Shown here piece after piece: positions 9,280-18,166 of a stretch of 64,000 bases of DNA. The notes beneath the pieces were generated by a model. The model worked only from the letters and a program-made list of their open reading frames with translations, ran no database searches and had not been told where the DNA came from. The translations under genes were made by a program, and so were the position numbers. The stretch is from PFL42 sp963789825 (GTDB lineage: Bacteria; Chloroflexota; Anaerolineae; Anaerolineales; E44-bin32): NCBI GenBank assembly GCA_963789825.1, contig CAWBME010000006.1, forward strand, positions 806,001 to 870,000. Reading direction: 5' to 3'. Position 1 is the first letter of the stretch; each line of letters starts with the position of its first letter.

Positions 9280-9325
9280 GCGCTGCGGCATCCCTCCTCT
9301 CGATCGGATGAGGATGCCGCAGCGC
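9280..9325. repeat. Perfect 14-bp inverted repeat
   Basis: GCGCTGCGGCATCC at 9280-9293 is complemented exactly by GGATGCCGCAGCGC at 9312-9325, with an 18-base loop. It is directly followed by a second perfect hairpin. A 37-codon minus-strand frame (9178-9291) starts inside the left arm, but I do not trust it as a gene. Confidence 0.8.
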
Positions 9326-9328
9326 AGC

Positions 9329-9352
9329 AAGGGGCCGAGCAATCGGCCCCTT
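9329..9352. terminator. Perfect 10-bp hairpin, possible terminator
   Basis: AAGGGGCCGA and TCGGCCCCTT flank a GCAA tetraloop. Downstream on the plus strand is GCACCTTTCCCCCC, a weak pyrimidine tract. It could end transcription from the upstream orphan gene. Confidence 0.5.
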
Positions 9353-9541
9353 GCACCTTTCCCCCCCCGGTCCAAACTCAATCCCGCCGCTGCAAGACCC
9401 CCGCACCAGGACAAGCCCCGAGGCTGCAGGGCGCCCACCGGCCAGGGCGCTCCCCACGCTGAGATGCGCGGCCGGTCATGCGCCCGGGCTCCCAGTCTAT
9501 CCGTCGCACGGTGAATGCTCGGAGGCATTGCGCCTCCCGAA

Positions 9542-9573
9542 AAGAAGTCGGAGCCGTCTGGCGACGGCTCCGA
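9542..9573 (-). terminator. Rho-independent terminator after tRNA-Glu
   Basis: On the minus strand GGAGCCGTC and GACGGCTCC pair around GCCA and are followed by GACTTCTTTT. It lies 8 bases after the tRNA 3' end. Confidence 0.85.
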
Positions 9574-9580
9574 GCGTAAC

Positions 9581-9656
9581 TGGTGCCCCCACGGGGATTC
9601 GAACCCCGGTTTTGGCCTTGAGAGGGCCACGTCCTGGGCCACTAGACGATGGGGGC
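9581..9656 (-). tRNA. tRNA-Glu (anticodon CTC)
   Basis: The minus strand folds as a complete cloverleaf. The acceptor arm is GCCCCCA/TGGGGGC, the D-arm GTCTAGTGGCCCAGGAC, and the anticodon stem TGGCC/GGCCA closes the loop CTCTCAA with anticodon CTC. The T-arm is CCGGGGTTCGAATCCCCG. The 3' CCA is encoded (9581-9583). It strongly resembles known glutamate tRNAs. A promoter lies just upstream and a terminator just downstream, so it is a single-gene unit. Confidence 0.95.
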
Positions 9657-9666
9657 CAGCAGGGCT

Positions 9667-9696
9667 ATGCTACCACGCGGCGAGATTCTCCGTCAA
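9667..9696 (-). promoter_or_regulatory. Promoter of tRNA-Glu
   Basis: Minus-strand TTGACG (plus 9691-9696), an 18-base spacer and TAGCAT (plus 9667-9672), ending 10 bases before the tRNA. Confidence 0.7.
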
Positions 9697-9792
9697 CGGC
9701 TTGAGCCCGGATCGTTGGCGAATTGCAGCGGTCAGCGTGCGGAGGCTAGTATAATTCCAACCGGACTTATCCAAATCCGACGGCCACCTGCG

Positions 9793-11718
9793 ATGGACTC
9801 TCCAACCGCTCTCTCCCAGCACATTCCGCCGCTCCTCGTCCGGGTGCAGAAGCCCGGGCGCTACAGCGGTGGGGAACTGAATCAGGTGGTCAAGGACTGG
9901 CGGGCAACCCCGTTGCGCGTGGCGCTGGCCTTCCCTGATCTGTACGACCTGGGCATGTCCAACCTCGGCCTGGCCATCCTGTACGACATCCTTAACCAGC
10001 AGCCCGACATGCTGGCTGAGCGCGTGTATTCCCCCTGGGTGGACATGGAAGCCCAACTCCGGGCTCACGCCCTGCCGCTTTTCTCGCTCGAGACCAAGCA
10101 CCCTCTCTCGGATTTCGACATCCTCGGCATAACGCTCCCCTACGAATCGCTGTACACCAACGCCCTCAACCTGCTAGACCTCGGCGGCATCCCGCTGCGG
10201 AGCGCCGATCGCAAGCAAGCCGATCCGCTGGTCCTGGCCGGAGGGCATGCGTGCCTGAATCCGGAACCGATGGCCGAGTTCGTCGACGCTTTTGTGATCG
10301 GCGAAGGCGAGGACGCGATCCTGGAGATCGCACGCCTGGTACTGGCCTGGAAGGTGAGCGGCGGCGCTCGCCAGGAGCTGCTCGAGCAGCTCTCGCGAAT
10401 CTGGGGAGTATATGTGCCCTCGCTGTACGAGGTCACCTACAACTCCGACGGCACGATCCAACGGGTCGCGCCCAGCCGCGAGGGTGTCACCTTCCCGGTG
10501 CTGAAGCGGATCGTCCCGGTCTTGCCGCCCCCGCCCACCCAGTTCATCGTGCCGTACATCGAGGTCACGCACAACCGCATCCCGATCGAGATCATGCGGG
10601 GCTGCACCCGCGGCTGCCGCTTCTGCCAGGCCGGGATGATCACCCGCCCGGTGCGTGAGCGGCCGGTCGGCGAGATCGTCGACGCCATCGAGCAGTCGCT
10701 GCGCGCCACCGGCTTCGAGGAAGTCGGGCTACTGTCGCTCTCGTCCTCCGACTACGACCAGATTCTGCCCCTGGTCCAGGCCGTCGCCGAGCACTTCAAG
10801 ACGCGCCATCTCAACATCTCCCTGCCGTCGCTGCGCATCGAGTCCTTCTCGGCGCAGTTGATGGACATTCTGCAGGCGGAGTCGCACCGCAGCGGCTTCA
10901 CCCTGGCGCCGGAAGCAGCCACCGAACGCATGCGCGAGATCATCAACAAGCCGGTCAGCACGGAGCAGGTGCTTTCGACAGCACGTGAGGTCTTCGAGCG
11001 CGGCTGGCACACACTGAAGCTGTACTTCATGATCGGACATCCCAGCGAGACGTTGGACGACGTGCAGGCCATCGCCGACCTGTGCAAGGCCGTGCTGGCT
11101 GTCGGGCGGGAAGTGCGCGGCGGCCGGGCCCAGGTTCACGCCGGGGTGAGCACGTTCGTCCCCAAGCCGCACACTCCGTTCCAGTGGGTCCCGTGTGACA
11201 CGCTGGACCAGATCCGCCTCAAGCAGGACTTGCTCAGGCGCACGCTGCGCGGGAAGGGGCTGAGGATGACATGGACCCGTCCGGAGGAGACGATGCTCGA
11301 GGCCTGGCTCTCGCGCGGCGACCGGCGGTTGGGCGAAGTGATCCACGGCGCCTGGCAACGCGGGGCACGCTTCGATGCGTGGAAGGAGCACTTCAACCGC
11401 GACGCCTGGGCTCAGGCCTTCGCCGCTGCCGGCCTCGATCCTGCCTTCTACACCCACCGCGAGCGACCAATCGATGAGACTCTTCCCTGGGACCACATTG
11501 ACGGCGGCGTCAAGAAGTCCTTTCTGACCGAGGACTACCTGATGAGCCAACAGGGACAGACGCGGGTCGACTGCCGCAACCGCTGCTTTGCCTGCGGCAT
11601 CCTGCCCAAGTACGCCCACTTGCGACGCGAGCACCCGGGTGACGTCTGGGAATGCCCCGAGGTCCGCTCGCCTCAGCGGGTAGCGGCGAACCAGCAACTC
11701 CCGGTGGAGGCCGCCTGA
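9793..11718 (+). CDS. B12-binding-type radical SAM protein (TIGR03960-like)
   Basis: Radical SAM protein of about 641 residues. The N-terminal region (residues 1-230) resembles a cobalamin-binding-like fold, with RVALAFPDLYDLGMSNLGL and GGHACLNPEPM. The iron-sulfur cluster motif is CTRGCRFC at about residue 270, followed by a radical SAM barrel (SLSSSDYDQ, SLPSLRIE, FTLAPEAATERMR). The C-terminus has a further Cys cluster, CRNRCFACG. Members of this family occur fused to, or directly upstream of, a DUF2344 protein; here the partner follows after 4 bases. The substrate is unknown. The start at 9793 (MDSPTALSQ) lies 37 bases after a TATAAT at 9750-9755; an in-frame upstream extension overlaps the tRNA promoter and is less likely. 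Confidence 0.92.
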   Translation: MDSPTALSQHIPPLLVRVQKPGRYSGGELNQVVKDWRATPLRVALAFPDLYDLGMSNLGLAILYDILNQQPDMLAERVYSPWVDMEAQLRAHALPLFSLETKHPLSDFDILGITLPYESLYTNALNLLDLGGIPLRSADRKQADPLVLAGGHACLNPEPMAEFVDAFVIGEGEDAILEIARLVLAWKVSGGARQELLEQLSRIWGVYVPSLYEVTYNSDGTIQRVAPSREGVTFPVLKRIVPVLPPPPTQFIVPYIEVTHNRIPIEIMRGCTRGCRFCQAGMITRPVRERPVGEIVDAIEQSLRATGFEEVGLLSLSSSDYDQILPLVQAVAEHFKTRHLNISLPSLRIESFSAQLMDILQAESHRSGFTLAPEAATERMREIINKPVSTEQVLSTAREVFERGWHTLKLYFMIGHPSETLDDVQAIADLCKAVLAVGREVRGGRAQVHAGVSTFVPKPHTPFQWVPCDTLDQIRLKQDLLRRTLRGKGLRMTWTRPEETMLEAWLSRGDRRLGEVIHGAWQRGARFDAWKEHFNRDAWAQAFAAAGLDPAFYTHRERPIDETLPWDHIDGGVKKSFLTEDYLMSQQGQTRVDCRNRCFACGILPKYAHLRREHPGDVWECPEVRSPQRVAANQQLPVEAA

Positions 11719-11722
11719 GGCC

Positions 11723-12379
11723 ATGGCCCCCCCCGAGGCGTACCGCTATCGCATCCGGTTCGCCAAGACCGAAGCCATGCGCTTCACCGGGCACCTGGAC
11801 CTGCACCGAGCGTGGGAGCGCACGTTTCGCCGGGCCGACCTACCGCTCGCCTACAGTCAGGGCTTCTCTCCGCATCCACGCATTCAACTCGCGGCGGCCC
11901 TCCCGCTCGGGATGCTCGGTGAAGCGGAACTTCTCGATGTGTGGCTGGAGCAGGCGATCGACCCGGGAGAGCTCCTGGAGCGTGCGCGCCGCGCGGCACC
12001 CCCGGGCATCGGGGTCGTCGACGTGCAGCTGGCTGACCTGAAGGAAGCCAGCCTACAGCAGCGAGTCGAGGCCGCCCTGTTCGAGGCGACACCGGGCGAG
12101 AGGATCTCGCCCATTGAGCTCGCGGCCCGCATTGCCCAGCTTGTCTCTCAGGAGTTGATCGAACGGCAGCGGCGCGGCAAGACGTATGATCTGCGCCCGC
12201 TGATCCTGGAGATCGAGGCGGGAGGCGATCCCGCCTCGGCCCCGAGCCTGCGAATGACGCTGACCGCCCGCGAGAGCGCTACCGGGCGCCCCGAGGAGGT
12301 CATGGCCGCCCTCGACCTCGATCCCGCCATTGCCAGGATCACACGGCTCAGGCTGGTTCTGGGGTCCTGCACCCCCTAG
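11723..12379 (+). CDS. DUF2344 / TIGR03936-type protein, partner of the radical SAM protein
   Basis: A 218-residue protein opening YRIRFAKTEAMRFTGHLDLHRAWERTFRRADLPLAYSQGF in two parts; the segments RFTGHLDL and YSQGFSPHPR are family hallmarks. Its biochemical role is unknown, but in many genomes it is fused to the C-terminus of the radical SAM protein found upstream here. The 4-base gap to the upstream stop indicates a single operon and probably a complex or shared substrate. It is the last gene before a convergent boundary with the beta-oxidation operon. Confidence 0.9.
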   Translation: MAPPEAYRYRIRFAKTEAMRFTGHLDLHRAWERTFRRADLPLAYSQGFSPHPRIQLAAALPLGMLGEAELLDVWLEQAIDPGELLERARRAAPPGIGVVDVQLADLKEASLQQRVEAALFEATPGERISPIELAARIAQLVSQELIERQRRGKTYDLRPLILEIEAGGDPASAPSLRMTLTARESATGRPEEVMAALDLDPAIARITRLRLVLGSCTP

Positions 12380-12680
12380 CGGAAGGCTTCCAGAAACACA
12401 TCCCCCCACCCCGCGGCCCCGGGTGCCACCGTGGCTGCCCGCGCCAAGTGGGGCGCGCTGGACCATCTCCCACCTTCAAGGCCCAAAGTGCCACTCACGA
12501 AGGCGTCCGCCGTCGGGTGACGGGACGCGGGCGGCGCGGAGGGCAGTCTGATGCTGTCTGGGGCATGCAAGACCGTGCGAGCCTGCCCGACCTGGGCGCG
12601 TTGTGCAACGGGGACGAACGAGGACCGGCCGGGCTGACCGCAGGGTCAGCCCGCCCGGTGAGTGTATTGCCTTACCGCTA
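12380..12680. other. Convergent intergenic region with a hairpin
   Basis: About 300 bases between two converging operons. The only clear structure is a perfect 10-bp hairpin at 12630-12653 (CGGGCTGACC / GGTCAGCCCG) just past the SCP2 stop. It may act as a bidirectional transcription end, although it lacks a T-tract. I see no gene. Confidence 0.55.
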
Positions 12681-13017
12681 TCAGGCCGGCAGTTTGAAGA
12701 AGTTCATCAGCTTCATGGCGACCCCCAGGTCGCCTTTCAGCTTGACCTTGCCCTCGGCGAAAGCCCCCATGGCGTTCAGCTTGCCGGTGATGACATCGAT
12801 ATAATCCTGCGAGTCGGCCATCAAGGTGAGGTTCGGGCTATCGGTCTTCCCCTTCTCGGTGGTGCACACGCCATCCTTGATGGTGACGATCCAGTCTCCA
12901 GGCCTCTTTGCCGGACAGGTTGTACTGGATCACGGTGTTGACGCCGACGGCCTTGTCAGGCAAGAAGGCCTTGGGCATCAGCTCCATCAGCTTCTCGATC
13001 GTCAGTTCATCTGCCAC
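12681..13017 (-). CDS. SCP2 sterol/lipid-carrier domain protein (one-base frameshift)
   Basis: A small single-domain SCP2 protein that binds acyl-CoA or other lipids in a hydrophobic tunnel. GTG at 13017 is chosen because GGAGG lies 5 bases upstream, giving a start MADELTIEKLMELMPKAF. The frame breaks at about 12897-12900: removing one base restores GKEAWDWIVTIKDG, the central beta-strands. It ends GVAMKLMNFFKLPA, about 111 residues. As last gene of the beta-oxidation operon it probably delivers or buffers acyl-CoA substrate. The shift looks like a sequence insertion rather than decay, because both halves are well conserved. Confidence 0.85.
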
Positions 13018-13030
13018 CTCTACCTCCGCC

Positions 13031-14200
13031 TCAGTTGAGTTGTTCGAAGATGCCGGCTGCGCCCATCCCGCCGCCAATGCACATGGTGACCATACCATAC
13101 TTCATGCGGCGGCGGCGTGCCTCGTAGGCCAGCTGCGTAGTCAGCTTGGCACCGGTGCAGCCGAGAGGGTGCCCCAGGGCGATCGCGCCGCCGTTGACGT
13201 TCACTCGAGCCGGATCGAGGCCGAGCTGGCGCATCACCGCCAGGCTCTGCGAGGCGAATGCCTCGTTGAGCTCGACCAAGTCGATCGCCCCGAGCTTCAG
13301 CCCGGCACGTTTCAGCGCGCGCGGAACGGCCTCCACTGGTCCGATCCCCATCAATTCCGGCGGCACGCCGGCAACATCGTAGGCGACGAAGCGCATCATC
13401 GGCTTGCACCCCAGCCGCTTGACGGCTTCGCCGCTCATCACCACTACCGCCGCCGCTCCGTCGGAGAGCGGCGATGAGTTGCCCGCGGTCACGGATCCAT
13501 CCGGCTTGAAGGCCGGCTTGAGCGACGCCAGCGCCTGGAGCGTGGTGTCGGCTCGCACCAGCTCATCCACCGTGAACTCGGAATCCACAGTCCCGGAGGA
13601 GGTGATCGAATGCACAGCGAGCGGCACGATCTGTTCGTCGAACCTGCCGTCGTGCTGTGCGGCGGCAGCCCGGGTATGGCTTTCCAGGGCGAAGGCATCC
13701 ATGTCCTGGCGAGTCACACCGTACTTGTCAGCCACGTTCTCCGCCGTCTGCCCCATGCTGACATACGCCTGCGGCATGTCGACGACCAGCCCCGGATGCG
13801 GGCTGATGCGGAACCCGGTCATCGGGACCAGGCTCATGCTCTCGACCCCGCCGGCGATGATCACGTCCGCCCCTCCGGCCAAGATACGCTCGCACGACTG
13901 GGCGATCGCCTGCAGCCCGGAAGCACAGAAGCGGTTGACGGTCATGGCCGGAACCGAACTGGGAAAGCCGGACAGCAAGGAAACCGAGCGGGCCAGGTTC
14001 AGCCCCTGGCTGCCCTCTGGGAAAGCGCACCCTAGGACAAGGTCGTCGACCAGCTCCCGGTCGTGGCCGCCGGCCCTGGCCCAGGCGGCCTCGACAACCA
14101 CCCGCGCCATGTCCTCCGGCCGCGTGGTCGCCAGCGCGCCTCGTTTCGCCCGGCCGACGGCGGTGCGTGCGGCGGCGACGATGTATGCTTCACGGCTCAT
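13031..14200 (-). CDS. Acetyl-CoA C-acyltransferase (thiolase)
   Basis: Thiolase of 389 residues that cleaves 3-ketoacyl-CoA with CoA to give acetyl-CoA and a shortened acyl-CoA. The nucleophilic cysteine is in NRFCASGLQA (about residue 90). The active-site histidine is in GGAIALGHPLGCTGAK and the second catalytic cysteine in CIGGGMGAA. The start ATG at 14200 has GGGAGG upstream. Fourth enzyme step of the operon, placed after the hydroxyacyl-CoA dehydrogenase and before SCP2. Confidence 0.94.
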   Translation of the reverse strand: MSREAYIVAAARTAVGRAKRGALATTRPEDMARVVVEAAWARAGGHDRELVDDLVLGCAFPEGSQGLNLARSVSLLSGFPSSVPAMTVNRFCASGLQAIAQSCERILAGGADVIIAGGVESMSLVPMTGFRISPHPGLVVDMPQAYVSMGQTAENVADKYGVTRQDMDAFALESHTRAAAAQHDGRFDEQIVPLAVHSITSSGTVDSEFTVDELVRADTTLQALASLKPAFKPDGSVTAGNSSPLSDGAAAVVVMSGEAVKRLGCKPMMRFVAYDVAGVPPELMGIGPVEAVPRALKRAGLKLGAIDLVELNEAFASQSLAVMRQLGLDPARVNVNGGAIALGHPLGCTGAKLTTQLAYEARRRRMKYGMVTMCIGGGMGAAGIFEQLN

Positions 14201-14250
14201 GCCTGTCCTCCCGGAGCGCCGGGTGCGCCCGGCGGCTCCTGATTGGTGAG

Positions 14251-14300
14251 CAGCTAGCAACCAGCTACTAGCATCTAGCAACTAGCGGTCAGCGGTCAGC
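14251..14300. repeat. Short CTAG-rich direct/inverted repeats
   Basis: The sequence repeats CTAGCAAC, CTACTAGC, CTAGCAAC and AGCGGTC AGCGGTC within 50 bases, between the thiolase and the upstream multifunctional enzyme. It is a low-complexity tract that could fold weakly. No function is inferred. Confidence 0.5.
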
Positions 14301-14397
14301 CAATACCTCCGAGTTCTCGCTGGTCCATCCGGTCAACTCGAACTGCCTACGAAGGGTGGAAAGGGACTCCTGACTGACAGCCATCCTTCGCCGTGCC

Positions 14398-16852
14398 TCA
14401 GTTGCGCAGCGGCCGGTTGTGCTGCAGCAGGTAGGCCATGCGCTCGAGCGTCTTGGGCTCATGGCACAGCCCGAGAAACGCCTCGCGCTCCAGGTCGAGC
14501 ACCGTCTGCTCGGAGACCCAGGCGGGCTCGGTCAGGTCGCCGCCGCAGAGCACCCAGCCCAGCGCCTGGGCAATGCGGGCGTCATGTTCGCTGGCCCATC
14601 CGGCTTCCTTCATCCCCCACACCGCTGCCCGCAGCGCCGCCAGCACATCGCGGCCGGCGACGTACACCGTCTCTGGCGGCGGAGGCACGTAACCCTCGGC
14701 CGCCATCGCCAACGCAGTGCGCTTGGCCTGCGCCAGCAGGTGATCCCAATTCATCACGATGCGGTCCGTCCGCTCGAAGAAGCCGAACTCGACCGCCTCG
14801 TGTGCCCCGGTGGCGACCTTGGCCAAAGCGATCTGCTCGAAGACCTTGCGCACCACGCTGATCGGATCGGCGTCCGGGATCCGCATCACGGGGTTGACCA
14901 CGCGGCGCAGCATTTCCTTGCAGCCGGTGCCTGCCGGCACCAGCCCGACGCCGACTTCGACCAGCCCGATGAAGGTCTCGGCGGCTGCCACCCTTCGGGC
15001 GCACGACATCACCAGCTCCGCGCCGCCGCCGAGTGTCATCCCGAAAGGCGCCGCCACGATCGGCTTCGGGAAGTAGCGCATGCGCAGCAGGCCCGACTGC
15101 ATGCCGCGGATCAGCCGATCCACCTGCTCGAAATCTCCCTGCTGCGACGCCATCCACAGGACAAACACGTTCGCCCCGGCGCAGAAGTGCTGGCCCTCAT
15201 TGCCCAAGACCAACGCCTCGAAGCGGCCCGCTTCGGCCTCGTCCAGGCTCCATGCCAGCATGTCGAAGATGTCCTGGTCCAAGGAGTTGGCCTTGCTGTG
15301 GAACTCGACCAGCCCCACCCGATCCCCCATGTCGATCAGGCTAGCGGAGGGGTTCTGCCGCAGCACGGCGCCCGGTCGCTCCTTCAACGGACGCAAGCTG
15401 GCCACGCGCGCATCGGAGGGGATCGGCACATACCGAGCTTCGTTGGGCCGGTAGACGGCGGTCGCCGCCTCTCCCTCGCGCAGGTAGAAGCTCTCCGCAC
15501 CGCCGGCCAGCATCTGCTGAACCCAGGCGGCCACCTCGAAGCCGGCCTGCTCCATGCGTTGCGTGGTTTGGCGCACTCCGAGGGCATCCCAGATCTCGAA
15601 GGGACCCATGGCGTGCATGAACCCCCAGCGAATTGCCTGGTCGACCGCCAGCGGGTCATCGGCGATCTCGGGGATCCGTCGCGAAGCGTAGGCCAGTGCG
15701 AAGGCAGTGATCGACCATAGGTACTGCGCCAGGCGGCGGTCTTCCTCGGACGCATCCGGCGCATCGGCCTGAGCCATCAGCCAGCGCAGTCGCTCCCCCA
15801 GGTCCTCGATCTTGCGGCCTTTGCTCACCAGGCCAAAGCGAGCCTTGCCGGGTGCCTCATGCTCGAGCGTCTCCAGGTTGAGCACCCAGAATTCGCGCTC
15901 CCCGGACTCGGCGATCACTTTCTTCGAGAAGCCGACGTCGGTCTTGTTGCCCAGCCAGTTGTGTTCGACCATGTGGGCGAACATGCGCTGGCTGCCGGCA
16001 TGCTTGAGCAGCTCGCGCGATTCGTCCTGCGGGATGGCGTCATACAGGTTCTGCGAGACATGCCCGATCACGTCGATCCCGATCAGGTCGTACAGACGGA
16101 AGGTCGCCGTCTTCGGCCGACCGATGAGTTCCCCGGTGATGGCGTCGACTTCTTCCAGGGTGTAGCCGTGATCGAGGGCGTAGGCGATGCTCTGTGCGCC
16201 GCTCAGGCTGAGGAAGCGGTTGGCAACGAAGTTGGGCGTGTCCTTGCACACCACCACGCCCTTTCCCAGCTGATTCTCGGCGAAGCCGCGAATGACCTGC
16301 AGCACCTCGGGCCGCGTGTCGCCCAGCGGGATGAGCTCCAACAGCTTGAGCCAGCGCGGCGGATTGAAGAAGTGCGTTCCCAGAAAGTGCGCTCGGAATC
16401 CCGCCGAGCGGCCCTCGGCCAGATCATGGATCGGGATGCCCGAGGTGTTGCTCGAGACGATACAGGTCTCCTTGCGCACGGTCTCGATCCGCTCGTACAG
16501 AGCGCGCTTGATCTTCAGGTTCTCAACGATGACCTCGATGATCCAATCGACCTCGGCCAGCTTGCTCGAAGTCGTCCTCCAGGTTGCCCAGGGTGACCAG
16601 GCGCGTCGAGTTCTGGCTGAGAACCGAGGGCGGCCGCTGGCGACCCACCGCTTTCCAACCGGCGTCGACGATTCGGTTGCGCACTGCCCGGTCTTGCAGG
16701 GTCAGCCCGGCCTCCTGCTCGGCCGGAGTCAACCGGTCGGGCACGATATCCAAGATCAGCGTGGGCACGCCGACCCCGGCGAGCAGCGCGGCGATCCCTC
16801 CGCCCATCGTGCCCGAGCCGATGACTGCGGCGCGTTGGATGTGATAGCCCAT
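14398..16852 (-). CDS. 3-hydroxyacyl-CoA dehydrogenase / enoyl-CoA hydratase fusion (one-base frameshift)
   Basis: Bifunctional beta-oxidation enzyme of about 818 residues, in the FadN-like order: N-terminal NAD-binding dehydrogenase, dehydrogenase C-terminal domains, then a crotonase domain. The Rossmann motif is GSGTMGGGIA near residue 12. The dehydrogenase signature GTHFFNPPRWLKLLELIP and the motif KDTPNFVANR follow. The crotonase part contains EGQHFCAGANVF and GGGAELVMSCARRVAA. The start ATG at 16852 has GGGAGG seven bases upstream. The frame breaks near 16560-16563; removing one A gives FEQLAEVDWIIEV, so a base insertion is likely. It hydrates enoyl-CoA and oxidises the 3-hydroxyacyl-CoA product for the downstream thiolase. 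Confidence 0.92.
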
Positions 16853-16884
16853 GCGGATGCCTCCCTTCCCCGGCCGAGGCGGCC

Positions 16885-18138
16885 TCAGGCAAGCTCGTGG
16901 CGGCTGTAGTCGAGGATGCGGCGGGCGACGATCAGGCGATTGATCTGGCCGGTCCCCTCATACAGATCGTTGATCTTCGCATCGCGGAACCACTTCTCCA
17001 GCAGCTCCTGGCGCGAGTATCCCAACGGGCCCAACAGCTCGACGGCTCTCTGCGTCATGCGCACCACGATGTCGCCGGCGCGCACCTTGGACATCGATGC
17101 CTCAAGGTTGTTGGGCTTGCGCTCGTCCATCATCCAGACCGCCTTGAGCACAAGCAGCCAGCTCGAGCGCAGGAGCACTTCCATGTCGATCACTTCGCGT
17201 TCCAGATTGGTCAGGCGGCTGCGCGGCAGGCCGTAGCGGATGGTCAGGCCGTGCGCTTCCAGCACCTCCTTCAGCCGCTCGAGCGTGGCGCGGGCGACAC
17301 CCAGGGCGGAGGCGGCCACCAGCGGACGGCTGGCGTCGAAGGTGGCCATGGCGCCTTTGAAGCCTTCGGTCGTCTTCTTCTCGACCTCCGGGCTGCCCAG
17401 GATGTTCTCGAAGGGGATGCGGCAGTCCTGCAGCACGACCGAGGCAGTGTCGCTGGCGCGGATGCCGAGCTTGTGTTCCAGCTTGGTCACCTGGCATCCC
17501 GCGGTCTCCGCCTCGACGACGAAGGGCCGCACGCCGGCCCGCCCGGCGCTCGGGTCGATCGTCGCCCAGACCACGATGAAGCCGTGCGAATCCACCAGTG
17601 CCTTGTGTCCGGCCGTCACGAAGATCTTCTCCCCGTTCAGCACCCAGGAGTCACCATCCCGCACGGCAGTAGTCCGCACTTCGGCGGGCATGGCCGAACC
17701 GGCATGCGACTCGGTGAGGGCCATGGCGTCGAACACCGGCTTCTCGCCGCCGAAGCGCGTGAGGAAGCGCTGCTTCTGCTCGGGCGTTCCCGTGGCAGCC
17801 ACCGCCGCCGCGCCGAGCATGCCCGCCGGGGTGCACAGGTACAGTCCGGCATCCCCCCACGAGAGAATCTCCGCCGTGTAGGCCAAGCGCTGATACCCGA
17901 TCGGCGGCGGCTTCGGCTTGTCGCCCGCCTCTTCCTTGCGCGGCTTCTCGCCGCCGGGCACGAACGAGCCCCCCCCCATCTGCTTGGCGGCGTCATGCAT
18001 GAAGTTGATGTAGTCCCATGGGATCTCGTGTTCGTGCTCGTCGAAGTGGCGCGCCACCGGGCGCATCATGTTTTCTGCGACCATCGTCATCAGGTTGACG
18101 GTGTGCTGGACCTTCTCCGGCATTTCGAAGCTGATCAT
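16885..18138 (-). CDS. Acyl-CoA dehydrogenase
   Basis: Flavoprotein of 417 residues that introduces the trans-2 double bond into acyl-CoA and passes electrons to ETF. It has the substrate- and FAD-region motif ALTESHAGSAM and the C-terminal signature YEGTGQINRLIVARRIL. An unusual basic and proline-rich insertion, about residues 63-78 (including KPRKEEAGDKPKPPP), is in the N-terminal helical domain. The start ATG at 18138 follows GGGAGG. A second, different acyl-CoA dehydrogenase lies directly upstream; the pair may handle different chain lengths or form a heteromer, which cannot be decided here. ETF genes are found elsewhere in the window (33.8-35.6 kb). Confidence 0.93.
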   Translation of the reverse strand: MISFEMPEKVQHTVNLMTMVAENMMRPVARHFDEHEHEIPWDYINFMHDAAKQMGGGSFVPGGEKPRKEEAGDKPKPPPIGYQRLAYTAEILSWGDAGLYLCTPAGMLGAAAVAATGTPEQKQRFLTRFGGEKPVFDAMALTESHAGSAMPAEVRTTAVRDGDSWVLNGEKIFVTAGHKALVDSHGFIVVWATIDPSAGRAGVRPFVVEAETAGCQVTKLEHKLGIRASDTASVVLQDCRIPFENILGSPEVEKKTTEGFKGAMATFDASRPLVAASALGVARATLERLKEVLEAHGLTIRYGLPRSRLTNLEREVIDMEVLLRSSWLLVLKAVWMMDERKPNNLEASMSKVRAGDIVVRMTQRAVELLGPLGYSRQELLEKWFRDAKINDLYEGTGQINRLIVARRILDYSRHELA

Positions 18139-18166
18139 GGCTGCCTCCCTTCCACCCTGACCCGGG

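Noticed and set aside
9178..9291. 37-codon minus-strand frame (MPQRWYDHWYSYG...) with an adjacent AGGAGG
   Set aside because: The ribosome site lies only one base from the ATG and the start lies in a perfect inverted-repeat arm; not enough to call a gene.
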